Assembly: GCA_021413865.1 (NCBI GenBank)
Contig: JAIOPN010000014.1
Coordinates: 1 to 64,000, forward strand
Reading direction: 5' to 3'
Length of the DNA: 64,000 nt
From: Planctomycetota bacterium
Lineage (GTDB): Bacteria; Planctomycetota; Phycisphaerae; Phycisphaerales; Phycisphaeraceae
In this document: in pieces, positions 35,021-42,869 of the stretch
How the letters are laid out: each line of letters starts with the position of its first letter
How positions within the stretch are numbered: position 1 is the stretch's first letter
Notes under the pieces: generated by a model
What the model saw: only the letters and a program-made list of their open reading frames with translations
Told to the model about the DNA's origin: nothing
The model's database searches: none
Made by a program: the position numbers and the translations under genes

Positions 35021-36013
35021 ATGGAAACGAACCTTACCTCCCCGACCACGCTTCTCCAAGCCATCCGCACGTTCGCCGATCAGGACGTGGCGATTGAGTT
35101 TGTCGCAAAGCTCCGCTGGCCGAACGGCGTTGAGTGCCCGACATGCGGCCGCAAGGATGTCCGCTACCTTGAAAACCAGCGCCGGTGGCAGTGCAAGTCT
35201 GTCCACGCCAAGCGGCAATTCTCCGTCAAGGTCGGGACGATCTTCGAGGACAGCCCGCTCGGTCTGGACAAGTGGCTCCCGGCCGTGTGGCTCATCACCA
35301 ACGCGAAGAACGGCATTTCCTCTTACGAGATTCACCGCGCCCTCGGCGTCACCCAAAAGACGGCGTGGTTTATGCTGCACCGAATCCGCCTTGCGATGAA
35401 GACCGGCAGCTTCGAGAAGAAGATGGGCGGCGGCGGCAAAATCGTCGAGGCTGACGAAACCTTCGTCGGCGGCAAAGCCCGGAACATGCACAAGGCCGTC
35501 CGTGACCGCAGGATCGGCACGGGTACGGGTGCGTTCGGCAAGACCGTCGTGGCGGGCCTTCTGGAACGGAACACGGCAGATGGGCACAGCACCGTCCGCA
35601 CGGCCGTCATTCCGGCCGTGCGCCAAGACACGCTTCACCCGCTGGTTCGCGGCAACGTCGAGACCGGCTCGGAGCTTCACACCGACGCGCTCCATGCGTA
35701 CAAGGCGCTGGGCGGTGACTTCATCCACCGGTTCGTCGATCACGCCGAGTGCTACGTCAAGGACAACGTCCATACGAACGGCTTGGAAAACTTCTGGTCT
35801 TTGCTCAAGCGGTCGATCAATGGGACGTATGTTGCGGTTGAGCCGTTCCACTTGCTGAAATATGTCGATGAACAAGCGTTCCGGTTCAACAACCGAAAGA
35901 CGACTGACGGCAACCGGTTTGTGAAGGTCATGGGTGACGTGGCGGGCAGGCGGATGACGTACAAGGCGCTCATCGGCGCATCGGAGGTTCCCCCCTCCGG
36001 GCTCGGCAACTGA
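35021..36013 (+). CDS. IS1595-family (ISXO2-like) transposase
   Basis: A 330-residue transposase. Zinc ribbon at residues 39-62 (C39-x2-C42 ... C58-x3-H62; the last ligand is His where Cys is usual). A helix-turn-helix-like region follows (ISSYEIHRALGVTQKTAWFMLHRIRLAM), then the ISXO2 catalytic domain: first Asp in VEADETFVGGK, second in LHTDALHAYKAL, and the third acidic/Asn position in HTNGLENFWSLLKR. All motifs are intact, so it may be active. TATAGT lies just upstream of ATG 35021. The opposite-strand passengers start beyond its end. Confidence 0.93.
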   Translation: METNLTSPTTLLQAIRTFADQDVAIEFVAKLRWPNGVECPTCGRKDVRYLENQRRWQCKSVHAKRQFSVKVGTIFEDSPLGLDKWLPAVWLITNAKNGISSYEIHRALGVTQKTAWFMLHRIRLAMKTGSFEKKMGGGGKIVEADETFVGGKARNMHKAVRDRRIGTGTGAFGKTVVAGLLERNTADGHSTVRTAVIPAVRQDTLHPLVRGNVETGSELHTDALHAYKALGGDFIHRFVDHAECYVKDNVHTNGLENFWSLLKRSINGTYVAVEPFHLLKYVDEQAFRFNNRKTTDGNRFVKVMGDVAGRRMTYKALIGASEVPPSGLGN

Positions 36014-36053
36014 GAGGTAAAAGAAAGATGCAGGGAAGGGCACGACGCTCGGA

Positions 36054-36251
36054 TTAGGAGCGTGTGATCCCGTCGAAGTTCTTCCAAACTAAATCAAGAA
36101 CCCGCTGTCCAAATTCTGTTGCGACGGTTCCGGTGCCGTCACACGCCGAACAAGACAAAGATCGCTCGCCGATGCGAACCTCGCCGACGCCATCACATTC
36201 AGAGCACGCTTGCTCAAGCTCTGGAGTTTGAATTGTGGTGTTCTCGCCCAT
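36054..36251 (-). CDS. Small DnaJ-type zinc-finger protein, passenger of the IS
   Basis: A 65-residue protein with two CxxCxGxG motifs (CSECDGVG at about 16-23 and CSACDGTG at about 32-39), enough for one zinc site like that of the DnaJ central domain or anti-TRAP. A short helix follows (EFGQRVLDLVWKNFDG). Its ATG lies 2 bases after the stop codon of the HEPN gene, so translation is probably coupled. It could be a regulator or partner of the HEPN protein; this is inferred from position only. Confidence 0.7.
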   Translation of the reverse strand: MGENTTIQTPELEQACSECDGVGEVRIGERSLSCSACDGTGTVATEFGQRVLDLVWKNFDGITRS

Positions 36252-36253
36252 AT

Positions 36254-37291
36254 CTATATTTTAACATCGTCAGGTCGAGAAAGTCTAGCGTCCACTGCGA
36301 GAATAACGGCAAGGCCAATGTCGATCGCAACCGTATTGAACCGTCCAGACAGATGCCCGTTGACGGGAAGCGGGGTTGCCTTTGGGGTGTCGGCAAGCAT
36401 CGAATATACAGAGGATTTTTTTAACTTCCTGATGTGTCGTTCAAACATTTGATCCACGATTCCCGCTTGATGAGCGAGCAGATTTCGTACAACCTCCATC
36501 ATTTGCAAGTCGGCGCATAATTCCGTATCCCCGATCAGGAGGTTGGCGATGTCCGATCCGAACGCGGATTCGTATGCCTTTGCGATATTTCTGAGGCAGG
36601 CAAAATCTACCTTTTTGCGATCTACAAATAGATCACCCATGCGATCTCTTAGATCGAATCCGTAATCCGACAGGCACTGGATTGGGATTGTTTTTTCCTG
36701 TGACTTGTCAGCATCTTGGCCCTGCTCGGGCTTCAATCCACCCGATTTCTCTTGCGCCTTCCATACACCTTTCGCAAGAGATTTCGGACCGTGGTTGACA
36801 GCCTTTACCCAAAGATCAGCAAGCATCGCTTCTAATGCAGTCCAAGCCCCTTGAATCTGCGCCTGAAGAATGGCTTCGATGCCGAGAAACGCACTTTCCC
36901 CACCATGTCTTTTCACTAGATCGACGGCATGGCATGCGTCCAACAATGTCATTCGTCTTTTGTTTTTTTCGTCTTTATCTAACTCTCCTAATTCTTGTCG
37001 TCTTTTGGCTACCGCGGCATCGCTAGGGGCGCTGGATAGTGGCGAATCCCAGTGGCCGTGAACCTCAAAAACCGCCCTCGTAAAACTGAGCTGTAGGGCG
37101 CAGTAATAAGCTATAAGGCTGGGGGGAAACGAGGCCAAAGAATGAACCCGCGACATGTTGAGGGTAAATGTTTTAGCGACACCTTGGAGCGGTGCAAATT
37201 TGATCTTCTCCGACAGCTTCAAGTAGGTATTAGGAATCAAAGCAACTGCTGCGAGATAGTCCATGCTGAATTGATGGGTTTGCTCATCCAA
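36254..37291 (-). CDS. HEPN-domain-like protein, candidate ribonuclease, passenger of the IS
   Basis: A 345-residue protein of unknown family. The helix QIQGAWTALEAMLADLW (146-161) and the motif VVRNLLAHQAGIVD, with R269-N-x3-H274, match the paired helices of HEPN domains, where RNxxxH is the RNase active site. Residues 95-115 are highly charged (KRRQELGELDKDEKNKRR). HEPN proteins often act as toxins or abortive-infection nucleases. The start is TTG 37291 with AGGAG 9 nt upstream; ATG 37264 is an alternative. Low GC relative to the host, and its place inside the transposon, indicate transfer. Confidence 0.65.
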   Translation of the reverse strand: MDEQTHQFSMDYLAAVALIPNTYLKLSEKIKFAPLQGVAKTFTLNMSRVHSLASFPPSLIAYYCALQLSFTRAVFEVHGHWDSPLSSAPSDAAVAKRRQELGELDKDEKNKRRMTLLDACHAVDLVKRHGGESAFLGIEAILQAQIQGAWTALEAMLADLWVKAVNHGPKSLAKGVWKAQEKSGGLKPEQGQDADKSQEKTIPIQCLSDYGFDLRDRMGDLFVDRKKVDFACLRNIAKAYESAFGSDIANLLIGDTELCADLQMMEVVRNLLAHQAGIVDQMFERHIRKLKKSSVYSMLADTPKATPLPVNGHLSGRFNTVAIDIGLAVILAVDARLSRPDDVKI

Positions 37292-37420
37292 GCTGCGCGT
37301 CTCCTGGTCGTTTTGGAATTAAGGACGTGATGGATCGCAACGTCATTAGACCGCGCTGGATTTTGCGGGGCAAACGTCCCCCCGATTGTTTACCGGTGGC
37401 TCGACGGATAGGATGCCTCC

Positions 37421-37570
37421 ATGCCCACAGCCAATCGCCCCCGTCGTGCCCCGATGATCCCCGCGCTATCCCCGAAGCGCAGCTTCACCGACGTGGTAGC
37501 GGCCCTCCTCGCCGTACCCCATGGCGCGGTTGCCGCCAAGCCGAAGCCGAAGAAACGCAAGCGGTCGTAA
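37421..37570 (+). CDS. Small basic protein near the right end of the IS
   Basis: A 49-residue ORF: MPTANRPRRAP, a short hydrophobic helix (FTDVVAALLAV) and a Lys/Arg tail (AAKPKPKKRKRS). The amphipathic helix plus basic tail resembles tiny passenger ORFs seen with ISXO2-like elements, from memory. A longer overlapping frame (37327-37614) has no sensible composition and is less likely. Confidence 0.4.
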   Translation: MPTANRPRRAPMIPALSPKRSFTDVVAALLAVPHGAVAAKPKPKKRKRS

Positions 37571-37717
37571 TCGGCCGTCCCCGATCGCTCCCTCTCATTT
37601 TGCCGCTTGATTAGCCAACTATATTCTTACCCTCCCGGAGGGAGAGGGGGATGCAACACCCCGTTCGACCCGCGCGGATATCAGCGGTAGAATGGTAGGT
37701 TCCCCATAGGTGCCCTC

Positions 37718-38113
37718 ATGCTCCGAAAGATGCTCCGAGCCAAGATCCACCGCGCGGTCGTGACGCAGTGCGACCCGGACTACGTCGGGTCGATCACCAT
37801 CGATGCGGACCTGCTCCGCGCGGTGGACATCCGCCCAAACGAGGCTGTGCACGTCGCCGACATCGACAACGCGGAGCGGTTCGAGACTTACGTCATCCGG
37901 GGCGAGCCGGGCTCGGGGATCATCGGCGTCAACGGCGCCGCCGCCAGCCTCGTCAAGCCGGGCCACCGCCTGATCATCATGTGCTACGGCTTCATGCAGG
38001 AGCGCGAGCTGGACGCCCACGAGTCGCGCATCGTCGTCGCCGGCGCGGGCAACAAGATCGAGCGCGAGCTGCGCTACCCGAGCCTGATCGACGAGCTCGA
38101 ACCGACGCGGTGA
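37718..38113 (+). CDS. panD: Aspartate 1-decarboxylase precursor
   Basis: A 131-residue pyruvoyl enzyme that makes beta-alanine for pantothenate and CoA. The self-cleavage site is G24-S25 in DYVGSITIDADLL; the Ser becomes the pyruvoyl group. MLRKMLRAKIHRAVVT and NGAAASLVKPGHRLIIMCYGFM are typical. Length is normal. It stands alone, just right of the transposon, and ends at its own terminator. Confidence 0.96.
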   Translation: MLRKMLRAKIHRAVVTQCDPDYVGSITIDADLLRAVDIRPNEAVHVADIDNAERFETYVIRGEPGSGIIGVNGAAASLVKPGHRLIIMCYGFMQERELDAHESRIVVAGAGNKIERELRYPSLIDELEPTR

Positions 38114-38126
38114 CTCGGACGCCTCC

Positions 38127-38155
38127 AAAGCCCAGGCATGGCATGCCCGGGCTTT
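38127..38155 (+). terminator. Terminator after panD
   Basis: AAAGCCC-A-GGCAT (38127-38139) pairs with ATGCC-C-GGGCTTT (38143-38155), one mismatch and a three-base loop. It resembles the hairpin at 12404. Confidence 0.7.
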
Positions 38156-38196
38156 CCGCGATCAACGAAGCCTCCCCTCTCCGTTAGAATCCACCC

Positions 38197-39849
38197 GTGG
38201 CTAAATCCGTCCGTGTCAGCCTCGCGAACAAGTGCCTCCTGCTGTTCGGGGCCGCGGTGGTGCTGATCCTCTCCTCCGCCCTGGCGGTGGTGTGGGTGCG
38301 CATGCAGGTCCTGGTCACCGAGGGCCAGGAGGAGACCGCCCGCAAGCTGGCCAACGCCTGGCTCTCCGACATGATCCAGCTCGGCGGGGCGCTCACGCCC
38401 GTGGAGGAGCTGCACGGCAACTCCATGTCCAAGCAGAACAACCTCTCGATGACGCTCATCGAGAAGGACGAGTTCGAGATCGCCGAACGCCGCGAGCCCT
38501 TCCTTGCCGACGCGATCGAGCAGTTCACCTCCCGCAACGACAGGCCCGACGACTACTCCCGCCTTGAAAGCCGCACCGGCGGCGCGGGGCTTTACTGGTA
38601 CGCCCGCGCCATCCGCAAGTCGGACCTCTCACGCATCCGCGGCGGCGCGGCCGGCGGGTTCCTCCCCACCCTCGACACACCCTCCCTGGCGGACCCGCTC
38701 GAAATGGTCCTGGTCATCCGCCTCCGCTCCGACCGCGTGGCGCAGCAGCTCACCCTCAACCGCATCTACATCATCGCCGCCGGCCTGCTCGCCGGGTTCC
38801 TGGCGATCGGCGTCTTCTGGTTCATCACCACACGACTCATCCTCTCGCCCGTCCGCGTCCTCCGCGACACCGCCGAGAAGGTCTCCGAGGGCGACATCAA
38901 CATCCGCGCCGACGTCAACACCGGCGACGAGTTCGAGCAGCTCTCCCACATGTTCAACCACATGCTCGAAACCCTCCAGAGCAACCAGGACCAGCTCCGG
39001 GGCATCAACAAGAGCCTGGACCTCAAGCTCGGCGAGCTGGCGGAGACCAACGTCGCCCTCTACGAGGCCAACAAGATCAAGGGGGAGTTCCTCGCCAACG
39101 TCTCGCACGAGCTGCGCACCCCGCTCAACTCCGTGATCGGTTTCGCGGAGATCCTCGAGGAGACGCTCAAGGACCGCACCGGCCCGGTGGACGAGAAGCG
39201 CAAGCGCTACATCGCCAACATCGTCACCTCCAGCCGACGGCTGCTCGACCTGATCAACGACCTGCTGGACCTGGCCAAGATCGACGCCGGCCGCATGGAC
39301 CTGGTGGTCAACCCCATGAACGTCGCCGACACCGCCGAGGGGCTGATCAACCTCATCCGTCCACAGGCCGAGAAAAGCAAGATCGAGCTGCGCCTCAGGG
39401 TCGATCCCAACATCCCGCTCGTGCAGACCGACGCGGGCAAGTTCCAGCAGATCATCTTCAACTTCCTCTCCAACGCCGTGAAGTTCACGCCCCCCGGCGG
39501 CACCGTCACGCTCACGGGCAGCGTCACGCCCGCCAACGCGCAGACCAACACCCCGGCGCGGCTGCGCGTCGGCGTCGCCGACACCGGCCCGGGCATCGCC
39601 AAGGCGGATCACGAGCGCATCTTCGACAAGTTCACCCAGCTCGACTCCACCGTCACCAAGGAGCACGCGGGCACCGGCCTGGGGCTGACCATCAGCCGCG
39701 AGCTGGCGAGCCTGCTGCAGGGGCGGATCGAACTGGAAAGCGACACCGGCCGCGGCGCGACGTTCACGCTGGTGATCCCGCTCGTGCTTGAGGCGCGCAC
39801 GACGCCGCTCATGCCGAACCCGGCACAGGCGCAGACGATGCGGTCGTGA
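38197..39849 (+). CDS. Membrane sensor histidine kinase (HAMP-HisKA-HATPase)
   Basis: A 550-residue kinase. Membrane helices at about 10-35 and 188-212 bracket a periplasmic sensor domain of about 150 residues. HAMP at about 213-265 (LSPVRVLRDTAEKVSEGDINIRADVNTGDEFEQL), then a coiled coil, HisKA with phosphoacceptor H304 in SHELRTPLN, and the ATPase domain with N (FNFLSNAVKFTP), DTGPGIA, and GTGLGLTI boxes. No receiver domain and no adjacent regulator, so an orphan kinase. The start is GTG 38197, six nt after TAGAAT. Confidence 0.94.
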   Translation: MAKSVRVSLANKCLLLFGAAVVLILSSALAVVWVRMQVLVTEGQEETARKLANAWLSDMIQLGGALTPVEELHGNSMSKQNNLSMTLIEKDEFEIAERREPFLADAIEQFTSRNDRPDDYSRLESRTGGAGLYWYARAIRKSDLSRIRGGAAGGFLPTLDTPSLADPLEMVLVIRLRSDRVAQQLTLNRIYIIAAGLLAGFLAIGVFWFITTRLILSPVRVLRDTAEKVSEGDINIRADVNTGDEFEQLSHMFNHMLETLQSNQDQLRGINKSLDLKLGELAETNVALYEANKIKGEFLANVSHELRTPLNSVIGFAEILEETLKDRTGPVDEKRKRYIANIVTSSRRLLDLINDLLDLAKIDAGRMDLVVNPMNVADTAEGLINLIRPQAEKSKIELRLRVDPNIPLVQTDAGKFQQIIFNFLSNAVKFTPPGGTVTLTGSVTPANAQTNTPARLRVGVADTGPGIAKADHERIFDKFTQLDSTVTKEHAGTGLGLTISRELASLLQGRIELESDTGRGATFTLVIPLVLEARTTPLMPNPAQAQTMRS

Positions 39850-39913
39850 TAAATTTTGATTGTGCTGATGCCGTTTAGCGCCGCCCCCAAACGGGGCGGG
39901 CTTCTGTGTCCGG

Positions 39914-40051
39914 CCCCTCTCCCTCGGGAGAGGGTGGCGGCGTCTTCGCCGACGGGTGAGGGGACCTACGGCCGGAAGGGTCGTGCACAATCACATCGAC
40001 CACGCTGCCGGTGATCCCCTCACCCCTGCCCTCTCCCGGAGGGAGAGGGGG
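39914..40051. repeat. Repeat family F, complete copy (138 bp)
   Basis: Starts with hairpin CCCCTCTCCCTCGGGAGAGG and ends with hairpin CCCTCTCCCGGAGGGAGAGG. Between them GGTGAGGGGACCT and TGATCCCCTCACCC are inverted. It is a nested palindrome with no coding capacity, like a miniature mobile element. The second copy at 34831 is split by a transposon. It lies between convergent genes. Confidence 0.88.
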
Positions 40052-40059
40052 TAAATCGC

Positions 40060-40755
40060 TCAGTTCTTCGCCAGTTCCGTCTCGATCGCTTTGACGACTT
40101 CCGGTGCGTCCGGCGCGGTCTTGGGGCTGAACCGCGCGACGACCTCGCCCTTGCGGTTGAGGAGGAACTTCTCGAAGTTCCAGGTAATGTCGCCGCCCTT
40201 CTTACCGATGGCGTCCTGCTCGGTGAGGTACTTGTAGAGTGGGTGCTTGTCCTCGCCCTTGACGGAGATCTTGGAGAACATGTCGAACTTCACGCCGTAG
40301 TTGGTCGTGCAGAACGTCTTGATCTCCGCCTCGCTGCCGGGCTCCTGGGCGCCGAAGTTGTTGGCGGGGAAGCCCAGGACCTTGAGGCCCTTGGCGCCGA
40401 ACTTTTCGTTGAGCCCCTCGAGGCCCTTGTACTGCGGGGTCAGGCCGCACTTGCTGGCGACGTTGACCATGAGGACGACCTTGCCCTGGTAGTCGGCGAG
40501 GTTGACGGGCTTGCCTTCGATGTTCTTGACGGTGAAGTTGAGTGCTGGGGGCACGGTGTGTTTCTCCTGAGAAGGGGTTTGGGCGGGTTGAGTCTGGGCT
40601 GCCTTGTCCTGCGGAGCTTCGCAACAGCCACATTCGGGCTCGGCGGTATCGGTCTTGGCGGGCTGCGTGGCGGGCGCGTCGGCGAAGAGTACGCCCGTCG
40701 AAAACCCAAGGGTGATCGCGAGTGATGCGGCGGCTATGGTGAATTGTTTTTGCAT
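40060..40755 (-). CDS. Exported glutathione peroxidase-family protein
   Basis: A 231-residue thiol peroxidase with a signal peptide (residues 1-25) and a Cys-containing linker (ECGCCEAPQDK, 41-51). The peroxidase domain covers 70-231, with catalytic Cys C103 (NVASKCGLTPQY), Q137 (FPANNFGAQEPGS) and W192-N193 (WNFEKFLL). It uses Cys, not selenocysteine. It should reduce peroxides in the periplasm, probably with thioredoxin-like partners. The last gene of a four-gene minus-strand run (EVE, SirB1-like, DUF3467, GPx). Confidence 0.93.
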   Translation of the reverse strand: MQKQFTIAAASLAITLGFSTGVLFADAPATQPAKTDTAEPECGCCEAPQDKAAQTQPAQTPSQEKHTVPPALNFTVKNIEGKPVNLADYQGKVVLMVNVASKCGLTPQYKGLEGLNEKFGAKGLKVLGFPANNFGAQEPGSEAEIKTFCTTNYGVKFDMFSKISVKGEDKHPLYKYLTEQDAIGKKGGDITWNFEKFLLNRKGEVVARFSPKTAPDAPEVVKAIETELAKN

Positions 40756-40774
40756 GGTTCGCTCGCGTAGTGGT

Positions 40775-41491
40775 TTATCCGTGCGGCTCGTCGGAGTTGG
40801 GGGTCTGAGGCGGCGGCACGGGCGGGGCGATGTCCTGCGGGGGCGTTTGCCCGGGGGTCTGACCCGGCTGGTTCTGCCGCGCCACGAGCCTGCGCTGGTA
40901 TTCGTTGAAGGTGTGGACCATGGATTCCAGCACGCGGGGGATGTGCGGGGCGGAGAGGAAGACGCGCGACGAGACCGCTGAGCGCGGGAAGAAGCCGGTG
41001 ATGAAGTCGAAACAGAACTCGGCGGGCGTGTGGCCGATCATGACGGCGTTGGCGTAGGAGCCCGAGAGCACGTCGTCGGGGATCTTCAGGTCGTCGTAAA
41101 CCTCCTGGATGCTCGGCCTCCGCTCGTTGTCGGGCTTGGGGAGTTGGGGGATGGGGCCGAACTTCTCGGTGAACTTGTTCGCGTTGTCCCGCAGCGCGCC
41201 GATCATCTGCGGCATGACGGCCGGGGGCACGATGATGCGCGCGGCGACCTGGTAGGGCCGGGACATGCGGCAGAGGAAGTCGAGGACGAACTCGGTCGGG
41301 TTGGTGAGGATGATCAGGCCGGTGCTGAACACGCCGCGCACGACGTTGTCGGGCACGCGGGCGCTGAGCGGCTGGTGCCGGAACTCGCCGCTGATGTAGC
41401 CCGAGTCGAACCCGCCCTTGGGATCGGAACCGAGGGGCATGGATGGATCGCCGGGGTTGGTCATGGTGGGGTGAACCCGAGGAAGAGACAT
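40775..41491 (-). CDS. Protein with two DUF3467 domains
   Basis: A 238-residue protein. Two copies of the DUF3467 pattern are visible: STGLIILTNPTEFVLDFLCRMS...ARIIVPPAVMPQMIGALRDN (about 57-105) and YANAVMIGHTPAEFCFDFITGFFPRSAVSSRVFLSAPHIPRVLESMVHTFNEY (about 145-198). The family is usually a single domain of about 100 residues and of unknown function. A Pro/Gln-rich tail (QTPGQTPPQDIAPPVPPPQTP) follows. ATG 41464 is an alternative start. It is 19 bases from the GPx gene. Confidence 0.8.
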   Translation of the reverse strand: MSLPRVHPTMTNPGDPSMPLGSDPKGGFDSGYISGEFRHQPLSARVPDNVVRGVFSTGLIILTNPTEFVLDFLCRMSRPYQVAARIIVPPAVMPQMIGALRDNANKFTEKFGPIPQLPKPDNERRPSIQEVYDDLKIPDDVLSGSYANAVMIGHTPAEFCFDFITGFFPRSAVSSRVFLSAPHIPRVLESMVHTFNEYQRRLVARQNQPGQTPGQTPPQDIAPPVPPPQTPNSDEPHG

Positions 41492-41503
41492 CGTACCACC
41501 ATC

Positions 41504-41525
41504 TGGTGGGGCGGGCGTCCCGCCA
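41504..41525. repeat. Half-unit of repeat family A
   Basis: A single short palindrome GGGCGGGCGTCCCGCC in the 38-base gap between two minus-strand genes. Confidence 0.6.
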
Positions 41526-41529
41526 CGTC

Positions 41530-42216
41530 TTAGATGTGCCCCTCAAGCACGTAGCGCAGCTCGAGCATCGCCGCGACGTCGCGCTCCTCGCCCTGCTGCT
41601 CGAAGACGCCCTGGAGGTTGCCGAGCATCCTCGCCAGCCACTGCCGGTGCGTGGCGACGGGGAGGAACGACTCATCCATCTTCATCTCGCCGGTGACGCG
41701 CCGGATGCGCTCGAACGCCTCGTCGCGGGAGAGCGACTCGCCCGAGTAGAACGGGTCGATGATCATCCGCTCGTCTTCAAGGTCCACGGCGGCGAGGAAA
41801 TGGCCCGGGGCGTTGAGGCCGTGAACCTTCAGACCAACCTGCTCGGCGACGCACTTGTAGATCAGCGTCAGCGTGATGGGCAGGCCGCGACGGGATTCGA
41901 GCACGGCGGGGATGTAGCTGTTGAACGGGTTGTGGTAGTCCTGTGAGTTCCCGGCGAACTGCTCCTCCTCGAAGAGCACGTCGTGCAGGTGCGCCACCAG
42001 CGCCTGGGGCTGGTTCCCGCGCACCCGGGTGCGCACGCGGTCGGCGAGCCGCGCGACCTTCGTTTCCACCACGGGCGGGTCGATGCCGTCCATCTGGTGC
42101 ATCGACAGGCCGATCGCCGCGCGGAGCAGGCCCCTGGCCGTGTTCACGACCGGCATCTGCGCGGCGAAGTAGGCGTGCGCGTCGGCCTTGCAGTGCTTGG
42201 GTTCGGGGATCGACAT
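41530..42216 (-). CDS. Transglutaminase-like SirB1-family protein
   Basis: A 228-residue protein of the SirB1 N-terminal (transglutaminase-like) family. Typical segments: LVAHLHDVLFEEEQFAGNSQDYHNPFNSYIPAVLESRRGLPITLTLIYKCVAEQVGLKVHGLNAPGHFLAAV and IIDPFYSGESLSRDEA. The catalytic Cys of true transglutaminases is not obvious, as in most members. ATG 42216 has GGAG upstream. It lies 35 bases after the EVE gene, likely in one operon. Confidence 0.88.
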   Translation of the reverse strand: MSIPEPKHCKADAHAYFAAQMPVVNTARGLLRAAIGLSMHQMDGIDPPVVETKVARLADRVRTRVRGNQPQALVAHLHDVLFEEEQFAGNSQDYHNPFNSYIPAVLESRRGLPITLTLIYKCVAEQVGLKVHGLNAPGHFLAAVDLEDERMIIDPFYSGESLSRDEAFERIRRVTGEMKMDESFLPVATHRQWLARMLGNLQGVFEQQGEERDVAAMLELRYVLEGHI

Positions 42217-42251
42217 TCCCGCTCCAGCCGGCTTAATAACCCGCGGCGATT

Positions 42252-42737
42252 CTACCGGACCTTGCCCCGTGTGTTGCCCCGTGCGAGGCCGGTGACGATA
42301 CGGAATTCCTCCTCCGTCACGGGCTGGATCGAGAGCCGCTGCCCGCGCCGCAGCACCTGCATCCCCTCCAGCCCCGGGGTCGTCCGCAGCGTCTCCAGCG
42401 CGACGACCTTGGCAAACTTCTCGACGAACTCGAAATCCACCGCCAGCCAGATCGGGTCCTGCTTGGTGGATTTGGGGTCGTGGTGGTCGTCCTTGGGGTC
42501 CAGCGCCGTCGGATCGGGCCGGGCCGCGCCGCACACCCGCGCGACGCCCACGACGCCCGTCGGTTCGGCGCTGGAGTGGTAAAACAGCGCCGTGTCGCCG
42601 ACCTTCATGCCGTCACGCATGAAGTTCCTCGCCTGGTAGTTCCTCACGCCCGTCCATGCGGTGCGCTTGTCGCGCTTCAGGTCGTCGATTGAGTAGCTCG
42701 TGGGCTCGGTTTTGATCAACCAGTGTTGCTGGGGCAT
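42252..42737 (-). CDS. EVE-domain protein
   Basis: A 161-residue single EVE domain: HWLIKTEPTSYSIDDLKRD at the start, WTGVRNYQARNFMRDGMKVGDTALFYHSSAEPTGVVGVARV, WLAVDFEFVEKF and the closing LSIQPVTEEEFRIV. EVE domains are PUA-like and in several bacteria bind modified bases in nucleic acids. The start at 42737 begins the family consensus MPQQHWLIKTEP. It is divergent from the multi-VanZ gene. Confidence 0.93.
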   Translation of the reverse strand: MPQQHWLIKTEPTSYSIDDLKRDKRTAWTGVRNYQARNFMRDGMKVGDTALFYHSSAEPTGVVGVARVCGAARPDPTALDPKDDHHDPKSTKQDPIWLAVDFEFVEKFAKVVALETLRTTPGLEGMQVLRRGQRLSIQPVTEEEFRIVTGLARGNTRGKVR

Positions 42738-42869
42738 CGGGCTGCTCCGCGCGGGGCCTTGCCGCGCGCTCCGGGGTATCATGTCGCTCCAACGGCGGCG
42801 GCGCGGCACCGGGGAGATTACCACACCCCACTCTGCCGGTCGTCCGCGGTCAACAGGGCGGCGGTATTC

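Larger units (their letters stand above)
34972..37631. mobile_element. IS1595-type transposon with passenger genes
   Basis: About 2.66 kb. Terminal inverted repeats begin GGTAAGAATATA at both ends and stay similar for about 28 bp (left ACTTGACTAATCAGGC, right AGTTGGCTAATCAAGC). An 8-bp direct repeat, CTCCCGGA, flanks it at 34964-34971 and 37632-37639 (9 bp if one G is counted with the flank). It carries an ISXO2-like transposase, a HEPN-type protein, a zinc-finger protein and a small basic ORF. The passenger part has much lower GC than the host genes. IS1595-family elements with passenger genes and 8-bp duplications are known. Confidence 0.9.

Noticed and set aside
37327-37614. A 95-residue frame near the right end of the transposon
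   Set aside because: Pro/Arg-rich with no motif; it overlaps the more sensible 49-residue ORF at 37421 and runs almost into the terminal repeat.
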